Positions 47,710-58,553 of a stretch of DNA of 64,000 nt are shown in pieces; position 1 is the stretch's first letter; each line of letters opens with the position of its first letter. The notes below the pieces were generated by a model, which had not been told where the DNA came from, made no database searches, and saw only the letters and a list, made by a program, of their open reading frames with translations. Both the position numbers and the translations under genes were made by a program. The stretch lies in assembly GCA_029255685.2 (NCBI GenBank), contig CM055312.2:19244649-19308648 (forward strand). The letters run 5' to 3'. Source of the stretch: Silene conica. Taxonomy: Eukaryota > Streptophyta > Magnoliopsida > Caryophyllales > Caryophyllaceae.

Positions 47710-48854
47710 GACGGTATAATTTTGTTTGTTAAATTTTTAGTTTATTTTTTTCTTGTCTTAAGGAACTTAGGTTCCTTAAGACCGTTTCTTACCTTCTCTT
47801 CTAGTTTTGTTTCAGAAGACAGGTTTTTGAGAGGAAGACTTGAGTACTCTCAGTGCTATTGCGATCATGTCTACTATTTCTGATAATCTTCAGCCAGCAG
47901 CACACCACCTTCCCCAGAGATTTACTCTCCCCTATGAAATTCAAGTTTCCCATATCAAATTGGTGGAGCAAAAACAGTTTGCAGGTCTACCGGATGAAGA
48001 TCCTCTAAAGCATTTGGAGCTATTTACAGATTATTGTTGTTCCATACCCGTACCGGCTGGAGTGGCGCTAGATAATGTTAAGGAGACATTGTTTCTTTTC
48101 TCCTTGAAAGATTCTGCGCGTGATTGGATCCGCTACCTTGATAGGGTAGCGGCTAAAATTACAGATTGGACATCTCTGGCATTGGCTTTTTGCAAACAGT
48201 ACTTTTCGCCGGCAAAAACCAAAGCTATGAGAGATCAAATTCATATGTTCCGGCAAGGATCTGATGAGGAATTCCCTGAAGCATGGGCCCGTTTTAAGAA
48301 GTTGGTTCGATCCATTCCTCACCACGGCTTTGAGGAGTGGTACCTTTGCCACCGATTCTATAGCTCTTTGTATGATGACTACAGAGCCATCCTTGATTCA
48401 ACTACAATTGGTAGATTTTATAATGTAGCTGCTAACAAGGGTTGGGTTACTATTGAGGAGTTGGCGGTTCGTAGAGGTGAAAATGGAAATTCATGTGGGG
48501 ATTCACTGAAAACAAATATTGAAATAAGTCATGTTGCCACACCTGAAACATCCAATAACGCCTGTTCCGAAGAACTTGAGAAAGCTTATGAGGGACCAAC
48601 CCCAAAGGATGATGCTGCCATAGTTCGGGACGAAGAAATTGATGCCGTGCATAGGTCAGAAGGTCGACCGACCACAACATCAGGTCGACCGACCTCGACA
48701 CCTGAAGTGAGATTGGTTTCTGCAGAACAGAAAATTTCCGATAATACGCAACCTGGTCGACCGACCGCTGTACCAGGTCGACCGACCACTGTTCCTGAGC
48801 AGAATGCAGTTTCTATTCCCGAATCGCTAAATCCTTCCCTCATTCAAGACCTCA

Positions 48855-50021
48855 TGTAATACTCCGTATTTTTTATTTCGTTTTATTTATTTATCTTAAT
48901 TTTTATTGGATGTCGATGTCGATGGGAAATAATAAAAGCGATTTTATATTTTGAACGGGGTGCTTTGTGGGTTGTGCTTTCGGGTCGTAAGAGTGAGTGT
49001 TAACAAAACCGAGTCCTAATTACATTATTTGGACATTGGGGTGCGTGAGAGACTGACCCACACACGGAAAATCATGCGTGTGGGCCTAGGTTTGCGTGCA
49101 TAAACACAGCCCACTCACAATGTTAGCAAATCTGAAATTAGAATTTCATAAACTTATGACTGCCGCCCTATATAAACACCCAAACTAAACCCTAGTCTGA
49201 CCTAAACGACTCTTACTCACTCACACACGTCAACAGCCGCCACATCTGAGTTTTCAAAAAGAGGGTTGACACGGTGGTCAGAAGGTCCTAGGGGTGGTCG
49301 TTGGCAAGGGCAAGGAGGTATGCTCACAATGTTTTCTCGTTTTTCCTGTTTGCAGCCATTTTCAATTAAATTGTTCATCATGTATATGAGTTTGTAGTTC
49401 CTGTTTTTCGCATGCTTTTTAATCTTGGATGTATAATAGTTGTTTTTGGACCCCTAAGGGACCGTCGTTGACTGTTATTGACCATCGGAGGTGGTGGTAA
49501 AGTCGTGGTGTCAGAATGCGTTTTAACAAATTTGCAGAATGTGGTTCTATGTACGTAGGTTCTAATTGAATTCGAGCCCTTATGTGTATGTGTCTGTTAT
49601 GGGTGTTTGGATATTTGGATAGGAGGTGTTTCAGACGTTTATATGGTGGTGCTCGCGGTGGTTTGCGGTGGTTCAGTAAGTTTTTATAGCAGCCGTTGTC
49701 GAAAGGGTTCATACGCGCGTTTTCTGGGTCAGTTTGTGAGGCTGGGTTTGTCGCAGGTTTTCTGGTGGTCGTTAGGGTGTCGACAGCCACCACTGACTTC
49801 CCTGGAACCACCGTGGCTCAGAGGCGAGCCTGGTGGTGTCCCAGGCGAAGCCAGTGGTGGTGGTTGGTGCTAACGGTAGGGTTTTGGTCAGGTCTGTGGT
49901 TGCGGTTTCGGGGTGGCTGAGTTCGTTTTTTTTTTCTTTTTCTCGCTGTTGGGCTGTTGTGATAGTACGTGGGCTGTTCGTGGATTAGTATGTATTGTTT
50001 GTTTTCCTGGATAGTTATAAC

Positions 50022-50096
<75 letters not shown>

Positions 50097-51336
50097 GTAT
50101 TATTTAGTATTTTATTTAAAAGGCATATCAATGGTTCACTTAAGTAAATTTTAATGGTGATTATGATTTTGTGATTATTTATATTTTATGATTGTTGAGT
50201 AGTTTATGCTAAAATTTAATAGTAGTAGGTGTGTTGGGTGCATGCTATTTATAGTAGGTCTATCTTTGGTAAGTCCGTTTTCAGTAGGTGACAATTAGTT
50301 AATATGGATCATGTTTTAGTAATCTTATGTTTTAATTGGTAGTTTGCTATTTATGGTAAGTCTAAAAATAGTAAGTATATTGGTTAATGATAATTGTATG
50401 TAAAGGGCATGCTCATATATAGATATATTCATAAGGTGTTATATAGGAATCAATTAGGAACATGATTAAATAATTTTGGTAGCGTTGTTTATACGGGTAA
50501 AATTTAATATTAAATAATATTTATAGGAACGGAGTTCGAGGTGGAATATTTCTAGACGGTGATTTCTTTTTACAGACTGCTATATTCAGGTAGGATACAC
50601 TGGCTCCATATTTTATGTTTGGTTACGTGTGTATGTGGTTCTATCTGTGTGGATGCAAGCATGAATTGTATGAGCATGATATCATATGAGTAGTTATTTT
50701 GTATTGCATTCATGAGCATGCATGTGCATTGAATATTGAGATAATTGTGGATCAGATGTTAATCTGGTATAAAGCCCAGGGTGGTTCTGCAGACCAGGCC
50801 TGGTGTCTTATCAGCTTTTGAGCTGGTGTTCGGCGACGGCCGATTATAGTCTGCCGGGAGGTTCGGTATGGCTGGGTGTTTCGGGTTTGAGATTGAGATT
50901 GTGATGGAGCTCGAGCATGACATAAGCATTTGCATACTATTGTTGTGTTGCATTATTATTTATTATTGTGTTATCCTACTCAACCGCGAGGTTGACAGTG
51001 TATTCGTGTTCACCTAAAATGATCCGGAATGGGGAGTAGATCTTTCAGGTCAGAGACAGGTGGACTAGGTTTGGGCATGGAAGAGAGACATGGACTAGAC
51101 CTACCTAGCTGCTAGATCACTTAGTTTCTTCTCAGTTGAACGTTTAATTTATTTTGAGTTGTTTTGGAAGTCTTTTGGACAATGGCTTGTAACAGTTATC
51201 AGTTTAAACTTTTATATTCAAAGTACTGTGTTTCTTTCACTATGAATATCTGCTACCCTGGTTTATCCAGGATGGTAACAGTTCTATTTACTCAGGAAGT
51301 CCTAGTTCAGGCTCCTAGGTAAATGGGGGTGTTACA
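48855..51336 (+). mobile_element. Solo LTR of the LARD family inside element 2 gag
   Basis: The 2482-bp unit starts TGTAATACTCCGTATTTT and ends AAATGGGGGTGTTACA, flanked by CCTCA (48850-48854 and 51337-51341). It is colinear with the reverse complement of the LARD1 LTR, including the ACCAGGCCTGGT palindrome near 50793. It is the youngest layer here, since element 2 itself is young. (ATT)n at about 50022-50092 lies within it. Confidence 0.93.
50022..50092. repeat. (ATT)n microsatellite
   Basis: About 70 bp of ATT repeats inside the solo LTR. The isoleucine-rich open frame over it is an artefact. Confidence 0.95.
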
Positions 51337-51823
51337 CCTCACCAGTGTTCCTGAGCAAATTGTGGATTCGCCTCCTGAGCTACCTAACTCTCCTCTCATC
51401 AATGACTCGACGGAGATTCCGAAGTTAAAAGAGCCAAAGATTGTTGATTCTGCGACAAGCATTGCAGTCCCATATCCGGATCATTTGGAGAAAGTAAAAT
51501 TGGAGCATCAGCTCGGAAAAATCTTGAAAGTCGTCAAAGACCTTGAGCTTAAGAGAAAATTGGAGGACCATCCTATTATTTCTATTGGTGAAGGTCATGA
51601 TAAAAAGGGCATAGGAGATCCTGGAGATACTGGGGAGACGAAATTGGAGCAAGTTGCTGAAGAAGACCGGCCGGGCAAAGTAAAGAAGCGTGTCATAGCT
51701 TATGCGACACCAGATACCCTTCCTCCATCTAGGCCTGTTGTCTGGAAGCCCAGAGTAGCGGTCAGTACTGCTGAAAGGACCTATTTTAGCCAAGTGCCTT
51801 ACTTTGGGGTATCTTGCTGCTGA

Positions 51824-53796
51824 GTCGTAGTTCTTGTTTAGTATTTTATTTCAGTTTTTTGTTGGACTATTTATTTTCTTGTTTTTAGACTTAGACTCTT
51901 TTTACTTTTGTTGCTTCGTTTGAGACATTTTAGGCTTGGTTCTGGGATCTTGCGCATTTGTTGGGCGCATATTTATTGCTTTTTCAGGTTTCGACGAAGA
52001 ACCGACGACCACTGTACAGCAGAGGGGTCGGCCGACCAGCATTACCAGTCGACCGACCTGAGCTCTGCAAATTCGGAATTTCTTAATATACAGGAAGGTC
52101 GGTCGACCTGTTACATCGGTCGGTCGACCGCCCAGCTGTTACAGTTCTCTCGTTTCTTTTTCAGGGATCGTGTAAGTCATCTTGGTACTTGAGTGGCACT
52201 GCTAGCCACCAAAACCTCCCAGCTTACGCTGGTTTGGGGAGGTTTTTCTCATGCGCTTCATAATCCAGTGAGTTCTTTCCAGTTTTCCTTAGTTTTTATT
52301 TTCCTTGCATCTTTCTTTTAATTTTCTGAAACCTTTTCTTAGGCTAATGCACAATGGGGACATTGTGCGGGTTGGTTTGGGGAATGGTTTCGTGTCACAT
52401 GCATTGCATTTTGTCACACGTTTATTGCATTTCTGTTTTGCATTGTTCTTTTCTTTATTTTCCTTGCATATACAAGAAAAATACAAAAAAATGAAAAAAA
52501 TTAAAAAAAATTTCCAAAAAAATGCACGTTTATTTTAGCATATAGGTCGAGTCGGAACGAAAGTATTTCAAGGATGATTTAGCTATCTTACATGTTTATG
52601 CCTTTACCTTGCCTTGTCAACTTGTTTTAGTATGAGAGTCTTTTGCATATCTACGAGTTTTTGTCAACTTGTTTTCTTGAGACTTGACTTATACCTTGGC
52701 AGCCTACTATACATTCTAAGTTTTAGAGTTTTTTTCCTGGTTTCATTCTTAAACCAGTTGTCTAGGATGTGAGTAGTACTCCCCTTGGAACATGTTACAT
52801 CAATATGCATAAACATGAACTTGAATTGCTATATACTTGTTTTACTTTCTCGTTTTGTGAGTCTTGATACGTGCATTTGGGATCCTTTTTTTCTCTTATT
52901 TACCCATAAGTTTCACATAGCCAAAATTGCCTTTTTATTTCCCCAAAAAAAAAACTACATCCCATACTTAGCCTACCCTTCCAAGCTAGTATTTGTGGTC
53001 ATTGGATTATTTTTTGAGGCATCTTGGTTTGTATGCTATCATGAGCAAAAAGAGAAAAGAGAAAAAGAAAAGAAAAAAACGAAAAAAAATAAAAATATAC
53101 AGTGGAGTCAGTCGACCGACCACCTTATTGGGTCGGTCGACCAACTGACAATACCAGATTCAAAATTTCGTTCCGGAAATTCCTTTCTTTTATATGTTAT
53201 CACTCCCGTACTTCATTCAAAATATTTGGGAGTCCTTTCTTATATTTAATGTGAGAGTTGTGCTACAAGAAGAGCACTTTCCTAATATCAAAAGTGTGAA
53301 GTTTGTTGTTGGAAATCAGTTTTACTAGCTTGGCTACTAACCCCACATATCCAAAAACATCTTAACCACTTTTCACCTTTTACCTCACATATCTTTCATT
53401 ACCTCAATTGCATGTATCTGGGTCACTTAATAAGATTGTTATACAAAGTTGTAGAATTCTTGTTCATGTTAGATTGCAGGCATGTTTTCATGGGTCGCAG
53501 TTAGGTGAGTGTCATTACAATATACTTCTTTCTATCTTTTACATATACTCACCCTTTGCTTCATGAGTGTCTCGAGCGTACCGCGAGAGTCCATGGTATA
53601 AAAGTCTCTATAGTCTTTATGTTTGCAAGTTTGACGACCCTATAACTCGTTTGCATGATTTGAATGCTTTCTCATTTTGTACTTGGCATTGGTTTGGGCT
53701 AACATGTAAATTTCGCTCTGAGATTGAAATCGTTCCATTAGTTAAGATCGAGTCTATTTCTTGCTTGAGGGCAAGCAAGGTTTGGTTTGGGGAATT
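51824..53796 (+). other. Element 2 3' untranslated region with conserved hairpins
   Basis: No coding. It contains two GGTCGACC-type pairs (52026, 52097) and a third at 53109, a GTGGC hairpin (52194-52210), a compound hairpin with AAAACCTC/GAGGTTTT arms (52210-52247), and GCACAATG-GGGA-CATTGTGC (52349-52368). The terminal purine tract GGTTTGGGGAATT is at 53783-53796. Colinear with M and element 3. Confidence 0.85.
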
Positions 53797-55811
53797 TGAT
53801 GCGTGTCTATTTTATGATGTTTTACATCTATTTTTACACGCATTTTGTCGCTCATTTACTATGTTTTAGCCTTTATTTCCCAACAATTGTCTACTTTCGT
53901 ATTTTTATGCTCTTTTGCAGATTTATGCGGAAAAGGGACGATTTTATACCAAATTTATGCCCTCGGGACTTTTCATGACTAAGGACAAGAAGGAACGAAG
54001 CTTAGCGCACATTTCAAGGCCTAGAGATAACTTTTACAAGCAAAGAATCGATCTTCGATGTTGCAGCCTGTTTCAAATTGCTATATCTCGAGTTCTAGAG
54101 CTGATAATGGAGTGATTCCAGTTGGAGGTGAAAGCTTATCCTCTTAGCTTTCCAACGGCGCGAGAATCGCTTGATTTCGATAAGTAACGAAGAAATGGCA
54201 GCTGTTTTAAGAACGATGCGCGCTGCAGTCCCGACAGTTGGTCGACCGACCAACAAAGTAGGTCGACCGACCAGGTGCCTATTGGAAAAGCCCAGAATTT
54301 GCCTGAAGCCCAGAAATTGCATAAAATCCGTAAAGCGGTCGACCGACCGAAAATATTGGTCGACCGACCACAGCACCGACCCAGAAGTTTCCGAAAAGCC
54401 CATACAAGTGTTTAGGTCATTAGGAAACTCTTTAATTCTGCCTATTTAAGCAAATTCAGTCCCTAATTCAGAGAGCCATCAAGTTCTTAATCTAGTTTTC
54501 TATCATAGAATTAGAATCAAGTCCTAATAGAGAGAAGCATCCTAGTTTAGAGAAAAACTCCATAGCTTTTACTTTTCAAGTTTTCATCTTTTGTTCTTAA
54601 TTCCCAATTAAGTTGTAAGTTTGCTACAATTAATCTTTCCCTTTTAATTTAATCTTGTTGTTCATCTTATTATTGTTTCTTAATTCATGTTCCCTCTTTA
54701 TTATCATCTTTAATCATGTTATCTCCTTTAATGTTCTTGATTCTCGTTATTGTTAGTTTTACAATTGAGATTATGCATAGTTAATTCTTGTGATTAGGAA
54801 TTAGGGGAACCATGGTAAAGACTTGATTTTGATAGTTTTATGATTGAATTACCAATCCCCCATTGTTGTTGGTGAACTAATCCTTAGGATTGAAAGATTA
54901 TTAGGATTAGTTTAACAACAACTTTGGGATTGCTCTTGAACGAAAGTTTAGTGCTTTTCTAGGAACCCTAAAACCGTAAGGATTGGGTAGAATATTGACC
55001 TAAAGGTTTATTCTTTGTTCCTTGGGATTGTGTTATTTGATTATTTTACCCTTCATTGACTTGTTTTAACCATGGGGAACCAAAGTTCCTAATCTCCTTT
55101 TCATCTTATTTTAATTTCTTTATTATTATTGCATGTTTAGATTTATGTTCTTTATAATTTCCATGTTTATTCCTACTTTTATTTTTGTTTCAATAGTTAT
55201 GAGTAGCTAATTTCATATGTTAGGATGTAGGGAGTAAATATGCATAGGTAGTATAATTCCCGAATTGACATGTCGCAGGCAGGAGGTCGACCGACCACCA
55301 TTACAGGTCGGCCGACCGACTCGTGTTCGAATTCCGTTTCGCTTTAATTTGCAGACTATAATAACCTACAATGAGACCAAAAGGAGACTTGTAGGATGTT
55401 AGTATTGACCTACCCAAGATTGAGAGATTTGGGAAGGGCATTGGTTTACATCTTAAGACGGATAGGTTACTTAAGACTGAAAGGTTTGTGACCTAGAATT
55501 TAGGAATCACTCTTATGCGACTGCAATACATGTTGACTTAGGATTTACATTGTCTTAGCTGTTTATTACCCAAACATCCTAGCATCTCTTTTATTATATT
55601 TTTATTCTCCTCTTTATTTACTTGTTTTATTTTATATTTGTTTTAGATTTAGCAACAACCAATCAAACCCCCTCTCTTTATTATTTTATAGATTAAAAAT
55701 TAGCAAACATAATTAACCTTGTCTCTCTGTGGTTCGACCCTTACTATCACTATCTATAGTTTTAGTTTGGTTTATAAATCTTATCTTTGACACCCACAAC
55801 GACGGGTATCA
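53797..55811 (+). repeat. Element 2 3' LTR
   Basis: Same length as the 5' LTR and nearly identical (differences seen at CAAATTGC, GATTCCAG, ATCCGTAAAG and CATAGTTAAT). Followed by the target duplication GAACT. Confidence 0.95.
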
Positions 55812-55837
55812 GAACTCACTGGATTAATAGGCGCATG

Positions 55838-55876
55838 AGAAAAACCTCCCCAAACCAGCGTAAGCTGGGAGGTTTT
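55838..55876 (-). other. Conserved compound hairpin in element M 3' UTR
   Basis: Inverse counterpart of 52210-52247 and 61789-61826: arms AAAACCTC/GAGGTTTT around CCAGC-TTAC-GCTGG. Confidence 0.75.
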
Positions 55877-56270
55877 GGTGGCTAGAAATGCCACCCGAGT
55901 ACCAAAGAACGGTTGCACGATCTCCGAGGAAGAAACGAACCGACTGCGACGGACAGGTAGGTCGACCGACCCGTATAAGAGGTCGACCGACCTTCCTGTA
56001 GACTACAGGAATTTCAGCGATACAGCGTCTAGGTCGACCGACTTGTGTATCTGGTCGGTCGACCACTCTGTGTCCCAGCGATCTTTGTTTCTTCATAAAA
56101 CCTGAAAAAGCATTAAGTATGCGCCCAACAAATGCGCGAGATTCCAGAAACAAGTCTAAAGTCTTAACTACGCAAGCATAAAGGAAAAATTTCTAAAACT
56201 ACGAGCAAACCAAATTAAAAAGTCTCACACAACAAAAGTAAATTGTCTTAAAAACTGAAATTTGAAACAA

Positions 56271-56891
56271 CTATCCGCTAAAGATGCGGAAAATATCCGA
56301 CCACGGCTTTTGACGACATGCCGTAGTCTCCACGGTGTTCTCTTGATTAGCAAAACACATCTTCTTCCCGCCGTCGCAAAGCATATGCGACGACCTCTCT
56401 TCTTGAGCTTGCCTCCTCTTTTTCTTCTCTTCCCGATCCGCGACATCCGGGTCTTCATCTTCCTTATAGCTCAAGCATCCCATTCCTCCTCTCTGGACCA
56501 TGGTTTCCTTCACTTTGGGCTTCCCCAAACCAATTCCTGCACTAGCCATGATAGAAGTGTCCTCCATATTGCTCCCAATCTGGGGCGGAGGTGTAAGAAC
56601 AGGCACAGGAGTAGGTAGTAAAGTAGGAGAAGTAGTGATGACCTCATACTTCTTTTCAGAAGTGATAGCATTACAAGTGATGGGGGTCATAGCATCTTTC
56701 TTCCTGTAAGATAGGCCATATATAATAGAATGCTTTCCTACTTTGAAGGTTAAAGTCCCAGTGCCTACATCTATAATGGCTCATGCAGTGTGGAGGAAAG
56801 GTCTTCCTAGTATTATAGGTATATGGGCATCCTCTGGGATGTCCAAAACTACGAAGTCAACTGGAAAGAAAAACCTGTCAATACGCACAGG
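56271..56891 (-). pseudogene. Element M gag-protease ORF, C-terminal part, with in-frame stop
   Basis: The minus frame from 56891 matches the protease and tail of the element 3 protein ([18 protein letters not shown]..., then GCLSYKEDEDPDVADREEKK, ending KPWSDIFRIFSG). The codon equivalent to glycine in LHTAGAIID is TGA at about 56778-56780, so the ORF is broken. The shared unusual C-terminus shows that M and element 3 belong to the same gag-protease-only lineage. The rest of the ORF is displaced beyond element 3. Confidence 0.85.
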
Positions 56892-57370
56892 TGATACGTG
56901 TCTATTTTATGATGTTTTACATCTATTTTTACACGTATCTGGTCGCTCATTTACTATGTTTTAGCCTCTATTTCCCACAAATTGTGTACTTTCGTATTTT
57001 TATGCGCTTTTGCAGATTTATGCGGAAAAGAGACGATTTAGCACCAAATTCGTATCCTCAAGTCTTTAGCTTAATTAAGGAATAAAAGGAAAGTCAACTG
57101 AGGTCAAAGTCAAAGTGCCAAAGGTCAAAACAAGAAGAAATCCAAAGACTTCCCAGAAGAAGCGGTCGACCGACCAACTAAACGGGTCGGCCGACCAGAC
57201 CCAATTTTCATGAGGCCCAAATTTCAAGAAAACCGCAAATAAGAGAAGCCCAGCAGGAAGTGGTCGACCGACCAACTAAACGGGTCGGCCGACCAGAACG
57301 AGGCCCGTACGATTCGTTTTTCGGAAATAAAGTAGAATTAGAGTTTTAAGGAAACTCTTAGTTTTCACCC

Positions 57371-57378
57371 TATATAAA
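57371..57378 (+). promoter_or_regulatory. LTR TATA box, element 3
   Basis: TATATAAA in CACCCTATATAAACAAATC, about 480 bases into the LTR; repeated in the 3' LTR at 63910-63917. It marks the likely start of the element transcript. Confidence 0.65.
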
Positions 57379-57888
57379 CAAATCTTGTGATTAGGGTTAG
57401 GTATGCTTTTCATATGCTTTATCATATATCATCATCTCCTACCATCTAGTTCATCTTTTATCATTATTCAAGAATTCTCAAGCATTCAATAAAGTTTATT
57501 CAGTTCTGCCTTAATTCAAATTGTGGTAATTCTTCTTTAATCCAGTTTCATTATTGTTCTTATTGCTTTTATTACAATTGTTAAGTTAGAATCCCAAGCT
57601 TTATTTGAATCTTGCATGCTTAGATTAATTACTATGTTCTTCATGTTTATTCCCAATTTTATATTCGTCTTAACAGTTATGAGTAGCTAATTTTCATATG
57701 TTAGGATGTAGGGGATAATATGCATAGGTAGATAAAAATCCGAAAACCCGACCTGTAGCAGGACCACGGTCGGCCGACTGAAATAGTCGGTCGGTCGACC
57801 GAGGCCGTGGTCGGCCGACTGGAGTAGCCGGTCGGTCGACCACTCGCGTCTGTTTTCTTATTTCGCCTTTTCTTGTAAATTATAATAC

Positions 57889-58130
57889 CCTACAATGAGA
57901 CCAATAGGAGACTTGTAGGATGTTAGTAATGACCTACCCAAGATTGAAAGATACGGGAAGGGCATTGGTTTACACCTTAAGACGGATAGGTTACTCAAGG
58001 CTGAAAGGTATGTAACCTGGGATTTAGGAATCACCCTTATTGTTGACACCCAATAATTGTGAGACCTAGGAACTAATAGCATAGGCCGAAAGGAGCTATT
58101 AGGTAGCATAGATCTAAAAAGATATGTTAC
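57889..58130 (+). repeat. Five consecutive hairpins with GAYYGAAAGG-like loops in the LTR
   Basis: Arms: CCTACAA/TTGTAGG (57889-57919), AATGACCTACCC/GGGAAGGGCATT (57928-57966, two mismatches), AGGTTAC/GTAACCT (57988-58018), CTAATAGC/GCTATTAG (58073-58102) and GTAGCATA/TATGTTAC (58103-58130, one G-U). The loops contain GACCAATAGG, GATTGAAAGA, GGCTGAAAGG, GGCCGAAAGG and GATCTAAAAA. In M the equivalent loops are even more uniform (GACTGAAAGG, GATTGAGAGA, GACTGAAAGG, GGCCGAAAGG, GACCGAAAGG). Confidence 0.8.
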
Positions 58131-58442
58131 ACCCCCTTACGCGACTGCAATACATGTTGACCTTAGGATTTATTTTACCTTAGCTATTTATTACCCGAAC
58201 ATCCTAGCATCCTCTTTTATTATATTTTATTCTCATCTTTTAATTCTTGTTTTATTTTTATCTTTGCCTTAGATATAGCATCGACCAATCAAACCCCCAA
58301 AACTTGTTACCTTTAAACATTAACATTAAGACAATAAACATTCCCCACCTCCTTGTGGTTCGACCCTGACTTTCACTATCTATTGTTAAAGTTAGGAATT
58401 ATAAATTTATCTTTGGTACCCTCAACGACGGGCATCAAATTT

Positions 58443-58460
58443 TGGCGCCGTTGCCGGGGA
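58443..58460 (+). other. Element 3 primer-binding site (tRNA-Asp type)
   Basis: TGGCGCCGTTGCCGGGGA five bases after the LTR end, identical to element 2. Confidence 0.93.
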
Positions 58461-58553
58461 GGTGACGCCAGTGTTTATTGTTTTTTGTTTTTGTTTGTTT
58501 AAGGAACTTTTTGTTCCTTAAACCTTCTCCCCTTTTTCTTGTAGTTTCCTCTT

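Larger units (their letters stand above)
47840..51823 (+). pseudogene. Athila-type gag of element 2, interrupted by a solo LTR
   Basis: ORF segments 47840-48854 and 51342-51823 were one frame before the insertion (joint ...LIQDL|TSVPEQIV), about 500 codons. Residues about 35-200 form the retrotransposon gag domain (KHLELFTDYCCSIPVPAG, LFLFSLKDSARDWIRYLD, FRQGSDEEFPEAWARFKKLV, SIPHHGFEEWYLCHRFY). No zinc knuckle and no protease are present, unlike element 3. Two GRPT pairs occur (GRPTTTSGRPT at about residue 275 and GRPTAVPGRPT at about 305), encoded by the 12-mer GGTCGACCGACC. The C-terminal part is charged (KVKLEHQLGKILKVVKDLEL) and of unknown function. Confidence 0.85.
45672..55811 (+). mobile_element. 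Athila-type element 2 (complete, gag only, young)
   Basis: The LTRs 45672-47686 and 53797-55811 are both 2015 bp; I see at least four substitutions between them. The flanks carry GAACT (45667-45671 and 55812-55816). Primer site and purine tract are present. Coding capacity is a gag-like ORF only, now split by a solo LTR at 48855-51336; there is no protease, reverse transcriptase or integrase. It is a non-autonomous derivative. Confidence 0.93.
56892..58437 (+). repeat. Element 3 5' LTR
   Basis: 1546 bp, TGATACGTGTC...ACGACGGGCATCA. GGTCGACC-type pairs occur at 57164, 57262, 57767 and 57809. A TATATAAA box is at 57371-57378. Five consecutive hairpins lie at 57889-58130. Confidence 0.93.

Noticed and set aside
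49969..50154. Small membrane-protein-like ORF with a run of isoleucines.
   Set aside because: It is the (ATT)n microsatellite inside the solo LTR.
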